From NCBI RefSeq assembly GCF_011038965.1, contig NZ_JAAKEB010000016.1, positions 1-45,277 of the forward strand: a DNA stretch of 45,277 bases, read 5' to 3'. The translations under genes and the position numbers were made by a program. Shown here in pieces: positions 39,621 to 45,277 of the stretch. A model generated the notes under the pieces. It ran no database searches and was not told the origin of the DNA. It saw only the letters and a list, made by a program, of their open reading frames with translations. Each line of letters starts with the position of its first letter. The first letter of the stretch is position 1. The stretch comes from Adlercreutzia sp. ZJ141 (GTDB lineage: Bacteria; Actinomycetota; Coriobacteriia; Coriobacteriales; Eggerthellaceae).

Positions 39621-41090
39621 ATGCCCAACCAGCACTCAATGGATCTTGTTTATTCCCTCGTTGGTTATCCGGCCGAAACCGAATGGCTTGAATTCAAAGA
39701 AAACAACAAGGATCCTCAGCGGACAGGCCGTGATATCTCAGCCCTTGCCAATGCCGCTGCTTTTTGCGGACACGATTACGGCTATAAAATATGGGGCGTT
39801 CGCGACTCCGATCATGCACTGGTTGGAACCACTTTCGACTATCTTCGAGCCAAAGGAGAAGGAAATCAAGATCTGCTGGTTTGGCTCACCCGCCACCTTA
39901 CTCCTAATGCAAACTACGAGTTCAGCCAGGTTACCGACGATACCAACAGGCGCTTTGTCATCCTGAAAGTGAGAGCAGCATCGGGACAGCCTGTACGCTT
40001 CAACAACGCCGCCTACATTCGTGAGGGAAACGCAACCACATGCCTTGCTCTCGGATCAGCTAAAGAAGAAGAGTTATGGCGCAGACTTCAACGCGCAACG
40101 TTTGAATTCCAAACTGCCATCGAAAACATCCCAGCAAAAGACGTGCGCGAGCTTCTTGCCGTTGACGCGTATTTCGATTTGCTCGGACTCAAACAACCCA
40201 CCGACTTAGCATCGGCACTCATCCCCTTTGCAGAACAAGAACTTATCAAGTACCAAGATGATGGAAACTACGCGATAACTAATTTAGGTGCTCTCCTTCT
40301 TGCAAAGAAGCTGTCCGGCTTCCCAGGGTTGAGAAAACGCCCGCTTCGAGTAATCCGATTTGAGGGAAAAAGCAACCTCAACATCATCGCCGACCGCACC
40401 TTTGACGAAGGCTATGCACTGGTAATTCCTCAAGCTGAAAGCTACATTATGGCCTCATTACCCGCAAAAGAGATCTCTGAGGGAGCTTTCCGAAAAATCC
40501 AATACGCATATCCGCAAGCTGCCATTCGCGAACTGCTCATTAACGCTATCGTCCATCAAGACGCAACCGTTACCACCGCTGGCCCACTAGTAAAGATATA
40601 CGATAACCGCATCGAGTTTAGTAATCCCGGATCGTGCCTCATCCCCACTGACCGCATTCTCAATGCCCAACCAAAAACTCGAAATAACGGACTGGTGCGC
40701 ATGCTGCGTCAAATGGATCTTTGTGAAGAAGGAGGCACTGGGTGGGACAGAGCGGTTGAAGCGTGCGAGAGTCGATTTATGCCCGCTCCAAAAATTATCA
40801 GCACCGAAGACCTTGGAACCACCGTTTCTCTCTATTCGGATTCGGCTTTCGATCGCATGACAAAAACCGAGCGCATGGAAGCCCTCTACTGGCACGCCTG
40901 CCTTATGTACGCACAAGACGAATCAATGGGGAATCAGAGCCTTCGCAGCCGCTTTGGTCTGAACAATGAAAGAAAGAATACCTTGGCTATCTCACGGCTA
41001 ATCAGAGAAGCATGCGAGAAAGAGCTTATCAAAGAAGAAGATGAAAACGCTGGAACTAAGTTCAAACGATATATCCCTCATTGGGCATAA
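39621..41090 (+). CDS. Schlafen/AlbA_2-type ATP-binding protein
   Basis: 489 residues; ATG at 39621 has AAGGAG 6 nt upstream. The N-terminal ~130 residues are an AlbA_2/Schlafen domain: ETEWLEFKENNKD...ISALANAAAFCGHDYGYKIWGVRD, then VRFNNAAYIREGNATT. The middle is a GHKL-like ATPase (IRELLINAIVHQD, the N-box Asn; RIEFSNPG; NNGLVRMLRQMDLCEEGGTGWDRA). The C-terminus is a winged-helix-like region. Family members include regulators and suspected defence proteins. It is flanked by direct repeats, as in a moving cassette, and GC is lower than in neighbours. Confidence 0.87.
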   Translation: MPNQHSMDLVYSLVGYPAETEWLEFKENNKDPQRTGRDISALANAAAFCGHDYGYKIWGVRDSDHALVGTTFDYLRAKGEGNQDLLVWLTRHLTPNANYEFSQVTDDTNRRFVILKVRAASGQPVRFNNAAYIREGNATTCLALGSAKEEELWRRLQRATFEFQTAIENIPAKDVRELLAVDAYFDLLGLKQPTDLASALIPFAEQELIKYQDDGNYAITNLGALLLAKKLSGFPGLRKRPLRVIRFEGKSNLNIIADRTFDEGYALVIPQAESYIMASLPAKEISEGAFRKIQYAYPQAAIRELLINAIVHQDATVTTAGPLVKIYDNRIEFSNPGSCLIPTDRILNAQPKTRNNGLVRMLRQMDLCEEGGTGWDRAVEACESRFMPAPKIISTEDLGTTVSLYSDSAFDRMTKTERMEALYWHACLMYAQDESMGNQSLRSRFGLNNERKNTLAISRLIREACEKELIKEEDENAGTKFKRYIPHWA

Positions 41091-41121
41091 AGTAATGGAA
41101 GATAGCTTGGCGATCGGGCAA

Positions 41122-41256
41122 TTTCTCTTTATCACTGAAAATCATTTTGGGCTTCATGACATTGACTCAAAAATGCCTGCAGGCCTTCTATCAGGCGTTT
41201 TGCAAATTGTCGTGATATAATGGACGTCGTTTTTCTTTATCATCTCTTTATCAACG
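41122..41256. repeat. Right direct repeat flanking the Schlafen-type gene, with two iterons
   Basis: Begins TTTCTCTTTATCACTGAAAA at 41122 and has TTTATCA at 41236 and 41247 (11-bp period). It also contains TGA-TATAAT (about 41213-41221), an extended -10 absent from the left copy. No gene follows it. Confidence 0.75.
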
Positions 41257-41482
41257 TTACGTCGCTTGATCGTTTCAGCCAAAGGTCATCTTATTCTCTT
41301 GGTGCGTGCGTGAAACGCGTAGGTGTTCGGCGAAGACCGTGAACTGCAGGCTCTGTGCGATAAAATCCTTCGCTGGATATGTCGCCTGTGAATGTCCCGA
41401 GCGCCCCTCTCAGCCTAAGCGGCTTGCTAATTGCCTAGCTGATGCGCTTGCGCATGGGTTCAATTTGGCTACAATCTACAAT
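41257..41482. other. Non-coding stretch after the right repeat
   Basis: No ORF with ribosome site. A GATGCGC-TT-GCGCATG hairpin lies near 41439-41457. It may be what is left of a second gene once driven from the right repeat. Confidence 0.35.
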
Positions 41483-41908
41483 CTACTCGTCAGGGCAGTC
41501 GCTTGCGGAACGAGAATCGACACCGCGATCGAGCCGTTCACCTCGCTCGGACATCGTCGTCTCGTCCTGTCGTCTTCGCTCGAACTTCTCAATCGCCAAA
41601 TACTGGGCTAGCTCCTTCACCTGTGTGTCGAGCTGGGAGATGCGGATGTTCATAGTGAGACACTTTACCAACAAGACGAAGATACAGAAGAGAAAGACGA
41701 AGTTTGTCGGGTCGTACACACCCGCCACTGATGACATCCACTCGAAGATGCCCGGGAAGATGCTCACGACCAAAAGGGCAAGCGCCAGGATAAGCCAAAA
41801 CAGGGAATCCTCCAGGCGAACCTGAGAATTGCGCACCTTACGCAGAACAAGAATCAAAACCAGAAGCGCGGCAATCACCAAAACAACGCGCAATGTCAGC
41901 GTCATCAT
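41483..41908 (-). CDS. DUF2304 membrane protein, partner of the GT2 glycosyltransferase
   Basis: 141 residues with three hydrophobic helices: LRVVLVIAALLVLILVLRKV, EDSLFWLILALALLVVSIFPGI and VYDPTNFVFLFCIFVLLVKC, followed by a cytosolic helix ISQLDTQVKELAQYLAIEKFE. DUF2304 genes usually follow polyprenyl-phosphate glycosyltransferase genes, as here. Start overlaps the GT2 stop by 4 bp. Likely helps the transferase at the membrane. Confidence 0.87.
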   Translation of the reverse strand: MMTLTLRVVLVIAALLVLILVLRKVRNSQVRLEDSLFWLILALALLVVSIFPGIFEWMSSVAGVYDPTNFVFLFCIFVLLVKCLTMNIRISQLDTQVKELAQYLAIEKFERRRQDETTMSERGERLDRGVDSRSASDCPDE

Positions 41909-42645
41909 CGGGCATCACCGCCACCTCTAAGGTCCTTGCGAAAGAACTGAATGAATAGGATCGACATAATCATGCGAGCCATATAGAGAACCGAGCTCTT
42001 CAGATTGAGGTAGCTCTGCCCCGCGTAACGCTCCCTCATCTCGACAGGCACCTCGCAAACGCGCGCGCCCGCGCACTTTATCAGATAAGAGATGGTGTCT
42101 GGCTCGGGGCCGAAGTTCGGCTCCGTCGAGAACAGCGGGATCATCCGTTTGCCGAAAGCGCGCATACCCGAGGTAGGGTCTTTGATAGTGGTGCCCGTGG
42201 TAAGCTTGATGACCTTCTCAATCAATATACTGCCGAACATACGCAACGATCGTGGTCGCTCGCCCACGATGAAGCGGGATCCCACTACAATATCACTCTT
42301 TCGCGTCGCATCCACGAGAGCTGCCACGTACTCTGCGCAATGCTGGCCATCGGCGTCGAACTGCACCACGCAATCGTATTCGTAACGATACGCATAGCGC
42401 ATGCCCGCTTGGAATGCCCCTGAGAGACCCAGGTTGATGGGCAGATCGAGAAATGGGTACTTGTTGCGCCGGCAGACCTCAGCCGTCGAGTCCGACGACC
42501 CGTCGTTCACAACAAGAAAGTCGACATCGGGGTTGAGCCGACGCAAGTCGGTTACCGTGTTCTCCAGCGAGGCTTCCTCGTTGTACGCCGGTATGACGCA
42601 GAGCGCTCTCAAACCCATCTCCTTTCGCCCGCGGGTGTCAAACAT
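41905..42645 (-). CDS. GT2 glycosyltransferase (polyprenyl-phosphate sugar transferase, DPM1-like)
   Basis: 246 residues. ALCVIPAYNEEASLENTV, DFLVVNDGSSDSTAEVC, LPINLGLSGAFQAGMRYA, VVQFDADGQHCAEYV (DxD) and VVGSRF are standard GT-A motifs; SGMRAFGKRMIPLF follows. It has no C-terminal membrane helices, unlike some relatives, and leans on the DUF2304 protein. ATG at 42645 has TATAAT 7 nt upstream, giving a leaderless mRNA; an ATG at 42618 or TTG at 42612 with GGAG is the alternative. Confidence 0.9.
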   Translation of the reverse strand: MFDTRGRKEMGLRALCVIPAYNEEASLENTVTDLRRLNPDVDFLVVNDGSSDSTAEVCRRNKYPFLDLPINLGLSGAFQAGMRYAYRYEYDCVVQFDADGQHCAEYVAALVDATRKSDIVVGSRFIVGERPRSLRMFGSILIEKVIKLTTGTTIKDPTSGMRAFGKRMIPLFSTEPNFGPEPDTISYLIKCAGARVCEVPVEMRERYAGQSYLNLKSSVLYMARMIMSILFIQFFRKDLRGGGDAR

Positions 42646-42652
42646 CCTTGCA

Positions 42653-42658
42653 ATTATA
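42653..42658 (-). promoter_or_regulatory. -10 box 7 nt before the GT2 ATG (leaderless start)
   Basis: TATAAT on the minus strand with only TGCAAGG before the ATG at 42645. Same geometry as the kinase gene at 23880. The -35 is weak. Confidence 0.45.
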
Positions 42659-42700
42659 GCGCACCTCGAAGCGATAGCCCGATCAGCGCGGCAAGCCCAG

Positions 42701-43921
42701 TCAGTCTTCAGTCTCCACTAGCACGGAAACATAGTCGCTGAAGTGTTCAGTAAAATGTTCGAGCTGCTCCTCTGACTCGAAGCGAAAGAACAGCACACCC
42801 AGCGCCTTGTTTGCGTTGGAGAACGCATCGACCACATCTCCCGCCTCAACATACATGACCTCGCGATAAAAGGTCTCCTTGGCAACTCCAGAAAGCTCGT
42901 AGCCCCGATAGCGCCCCTTGTCTGTAGAATGCAGAACGAACGTCGCATTGAGCACCCGCCCGAACTCCCAGTCGATAAAACCCGGATTCTCCCCCATAGC
43001 GCATCGGATATTGGCCTTGACTAGATCGACACCACTCGCATCGGACAGCTGAACAGGAATAAGATTCCCCCCTGCGCGGCTCCCCAACTCCAAAACATAC
43101 GGCTCATTATCGGCACCGTAGATTACCTCAACATTGAGCTCCCCAAAGCGAATACCCAGCGAGGTGACAAGCTCTTGTAGAACCATTTTTGTTCGACGAT
43201 ATTGCTCGAAGGTGAGCCCTGATGGCATCCGCTCGCCCACGGGAACAAGGGGTGATCCGCAATCGCGTAAACACGACATAAGCCCCCAGAACCTCACGAT
43301 GCCGTCCACGACGAAAATGTCACCGCCGACAACGCGGGGAAACCCATAACTAATATACTCCTCGACGATAACGATGCCGTTTCGACCATAGGATCGGGCA
43401 TAATCGATCGCTTCGCTTAACTTCGAAAGATTGTGGAGTACCGTGACACCTTTCGATCCCGAAGAGTCGGTGGGCTTCACGACCACTGGCAGACGGAGAG
43501 CCTCAATGTGGCGTCTCACATGGCAGACATCCTCCTCAGCGTCGAAGCTGCAGGACTTCGGACAGGGAAACCCATTTTGCGTCAAATGCTCCCTGAACAG
43601 GCTCTTCGAACTCATTATCTCGACCGTCTCAAGAGGATTGGACGGCAAGCCGAGCTGTTCGGCAACGTAGGCCGCCGTCGGAGAGGCAGGATCGGATGAG
43701 TACGCGATCACTCCGTCTACGCGCTCCTTGCGCGCAACCCCCAGAACCGCATCCCTGTCAGTGGTGCTGACCAGATAAAACACGTCAGCGTAATGCTGAC
43801 CTGGGTTGTCGGTGAGATAGTCACAGAGAACCGTGCGATACCCGCACGACTTCGCCACCTCAATGGCAACAACCTGCTGTCGAGATCCGCCAAGCAGCAG
43901 CAGTGTCTTTCTGTCATCCAA
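42701..43921 (-). CDS. ATP-grasp ligase
   Basis: 406 residues; TTG at 43921 with AGAGG 6 nt upstream. N-terminal Rossmann part (TLLLLGGSRQQVVAIEVAKSCGYRTVLCDY, a PurK/CarB-like start), then the ATP-grasp domain: LPVVVKPTDSSGSKGVTVL (ATP Lys), IVEEYISYGFPRVVGGDIFV, FGELNVEVIYGADNEPYVLELGSRAGGNLIPVQL (Mg-binding Glu/Asn). Such enzymes join a carboxylate to an amine; they are common in capsule, LPS and peptide-antibiotic loci. Here it neighbours a GT2 gene and another ATP-grasp. Substrate unknown. Confidence 0.88.
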   Translation of the reverse strand: MDDRKTLLLLGGSRQQVVAIEVAKSCGYRTVLCDYLTDNPGQHYADVFYLVSTTDRDAVLGVARKERVDGVIAYSSDPASPTAAYVAEQLGLPSNPLETVEIMSSKSLFREHLTQNGFPCPKSCSFDAEEDVCHVRRHIEALRLPVVVKPTDSSGSKGVTVLHNLSKLSEAIDYARSYGRNGIVIVEEYISYGFPRVVGGDIFVVDGIVRFWGLMSCLRDCGSPLVPVGERMPSGLTFEQYRRTKMVLQELVTSLGIRFGELNVEVIYGADNEPYVLELGSRAGGNLIPVQLSDASGVDLVKANIRCAMGENPGFIDWEFGRVLNATFVLHSTDKGRYRGYELSGVAKETFYREVMYVEAGDVVDAFSNANKALGVLFFRFESEEQLEHFTEHFSDYVSVLVETED

Positions 43922-44119
43922 TTCAAACCTCTTCTCTCAAAGTCAGCAGCTACAAGCATGCTGCAGCATTAATTATAGGGCAGCAGACATCCCCAATGCG
44001 TTGCACCCGCCAAAACCAGCAGCCAAAGAAGCAAATCACAACTCACAACCCAACCGCATCAACTATCATGAACAAAACGCTTCGTAAGCGGAAAAGTTCC
44101 TATATCTGAAAGGTACTCC
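43922..44119. other. Divergent promoter region between the two ATP-grasp genes
   Basis: 198 bp. On the minus strand TATAAT lies at 43976-43971, about 50 bp before the TTG at 43921, a plausible -10. No operator stands out on the plus side. Confidence 0.4.
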
Positions 44120-45265
44120 ATGTACGATAAAAATACTCTTTCGGCGCTTCTCGCCGACGGCTTCACCGAGCGAATGGCTGCAGAGTTCCTCGAGATGAAA
44201 GAAGCCGAGATAGCCAGCGGGATGTTCGATCCCACATACCTCTCATGGGCGCACGAGAACGGCTTCTTTGCCGAATCCGCTTGTGCCTATGGGCTGAGCG
44301 CAGAAAACATCGGAGATTACCTTTCCGACTACGACTACTGGAAGCTCTGGCCGCTCAACGACTGGCAGCGAATTTGGATAAATGACAAGCTCACACTCAA
44401 CGCTATGCTCCTGGGCACCGATATGCAGCACTATCTTCCCGAGTACTACTACTACACTACCCCCCGAGGCTTCCTTCCCTTGCAGGACAGCAAAGGAGTA
44501 GCCGACGTTTCAGGACTCATCGCTATCCTCAAGGAGAAGGGTGAAGTAGCCGCCAAACCCTGCAACGGAACACTTGCCTGCGGATTCCACAAACTGGAGT
44601 TCGTCGATGGCGCCTTCATTTTTGACGGAAAGACCGTGTCCGAAGACGAGCTCGTGCGGTCACTCCAAGAGATGAAGAACTATGTTTTCACCGAGTTCCT
44701 ACACCCGGCAAAGCCCTTGGCGAAGATCAGCCCGCGTATCCACACCATTCGAGCCATTGTCCTTAACGAAAGCGGCGTTAACCCAGAACTCGTCGCCGCC
44801 TACATCCGCTTCGCCGTGGGGGGAGACGAAGATGGGCACAAGCCTAACTATGTGCCGCCCACCAACAGCAATATCTTCTCCTACAACGCCAAGATTAACC
44901 TGGATACAGGCCACATCTCGAACGGCACGATCGTCTACGCCAACAAGGTCATCAATGCCCCCCAACACCCCACGAGCAATGCCCTCGTCGATCTGACCAT
45001 CGACTGCTGGTCAGAGGTGGTTGATGTCATGAAACGCATGAGTATGAAGTTCGGTGCATGCGAGTATCTTGGGTTTGACATCGGAATAACCGACAAGGGT
45101 CCAAAGATCATGGAGATCAACTCAAACTCAGGCATCAAATACATCCAGGTGTTCCAGCCGCTGCTCACCGACGAGCGCACGGCGTCGTACTACAAGAGCC
45201 GCATCGCAGAAATCAACGCTCTTACCGCCGAGCAAAAAGCTCACCGAAACAACATCTGGCACTAA
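44120..45265 (+). CDS. Sugar-transfer-associated ATP-grasp protein
   Basis: 381 residues; GAAAGG 6 nt before the ATG at 44120. The ATP-grasp region: WPLNDWQRIWINDKLTLNAML, EVAAKPCNGTLACGFHKLEF (ATP Lys), YVFTEFLHPAKPLAKISPRIHTIRAIVL, YLGFDIGITDKGPKIMEINSNSGIKYIQ (metal-binding Glu and Asn). This matches the ATPgrasp_ST family of cell-surface glycopolymer loci. The first ~80 residues are a helical lead-in. Divergent from the other ATP-grasp with ~200 bp between. The cluster probably continues to the right. Confidence 0.88.
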   Translation: MYDKNTLSALLADGFTERMAAEFLEMKEAEIASGMFDPTYLSWAHENGFFAESACAYGLSAENIGDYLSDYDYWKLWPLNDWQRIWINDKLTLNAMLLGTDMQHYLPEYYYYTTPRGFLPLQDSKGVADVSGLIAILKEKGEVAAKPCNGTLACGFHKLEFVDGAFIFDGKTVSEDELVRSLQEMKNYVFTEFLHPAKPLAKISPRIHTIRAIVLNESGVNPELVAAYIRFAVGGDEDGHKPNYVPPTNSNIFSYNAKINLDTGHISNGTIVYANKVINAPQHPTSNALVDLTIDCWSEVVDVMKRMSMKFGACEYLGFDIGITDKGPKIMEINSNSGIKYIQVFQPLLTDERTASYYKSRIAEINALTAEQKAHRNNIWH

Positions 45266-45277
45266 GACACTAGCATA

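Noticed and set aside
41306-41611. 101-codon plus-strand ORF
   Set aside because: No ribosome site, no motif; its second half is antisense to the DUF2304 gene.
1-45277. CRISPR array, tRNA, rRNA, prophage
   Set aside because: No regularly spaced repeats, no T-loop/anticodon structure and no phage structural genes were seen on either strand.

Overview
The window looks like a chromosome segment from an anaerobic gut or oral actinobacterium of the class Coriobacteriia, most likely Eggerthellaceae. The reasons are moderately high GC, a membrane-domain LuxR-type regulator of the kind expanded in that family, an aldo/keto reductase with two 4Fe-4S clusters, a large MBG/InlB-repeat surface protein, and frequent GTG and TTG starts. 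The lineage is inferred; there is no rRNA or tRNA here to confirm it.

Layout. 1-3000: the 5' two thirds or so of a large secreted surface protein (minus strand, running off the left edge) with a folded leader. 3300-3600: a 39-residue membrane peptide between two mirror-image promoters, laid out like a type I toxin-antitoxin locus. 3680-5730: a scrapyard with a headless LuxR regulator, the N-terminus of an ISL3 transposase, REP-like palindromes and a headless DUF4143 ATPase. 5760-12090: a TPR protein, an Fe-S aldo/keto reductase, and larE-larB-larC for the nickel-pincer nucleotide cofactor. 12276-18715: an envelope-stress block on the minus strand (TelA, XpaC, TM2, VTT/DedA-like, PRC-barrel, YtxH). 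18832-23880: serS with two companions, a small membrane protein and a membrane-anchored Ser/Thr kinase. 24071-27267: YbjQ, an unknown protein, MscL with a zinc ribbon, a small NrdD-C-terminus-like protein, and a DegV/FakB-like protein.

27555-33935 is an accessory island. It holds DUF3791-DUF3990-DUF3791 (toxin-antitoxin type), an MNT-HEPN pair, a VapBC pair, and two copies of a transporter-TetR unit. The two transporter-TetR units are the ends of one ancient tandem duplication. The left copy has lost most of the transporter, VapBC and nearly all of MNT-HEPN, leaving a recognisable scar.

34053-39224 returns to housekeeping genes: ACT-domain protein, folE, cydAB with a small membrane protein, and exodeoxyribonuclease III. 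39454-41256 is a Schlafen/AlbA_2-type ATPase gene bracketed by ~140-bp direct repeats carrying 11-bp iterons. 41483-45265 begins a cell-surface polysaccharide locus: DUF2304, a GT2 glycosyltransferase and two ATP-grasp proteins.

Small regulatory signals recur. An ATGCTA-N9-TAGCAT element lies upstream of both cydAB and the NrdD-like gene. A TTTGA/TCAAA palindrome of MarR/FabT type sits before the DegV gene. A perfect palindrome overlaps the vapBC promoter. A TAATCGCGATTA box is conserved before both transporter-TetR copies. Two minus-strand genes have TATAAT only 6-7 nt before their ATG, which suggests leaderless mRNAs.
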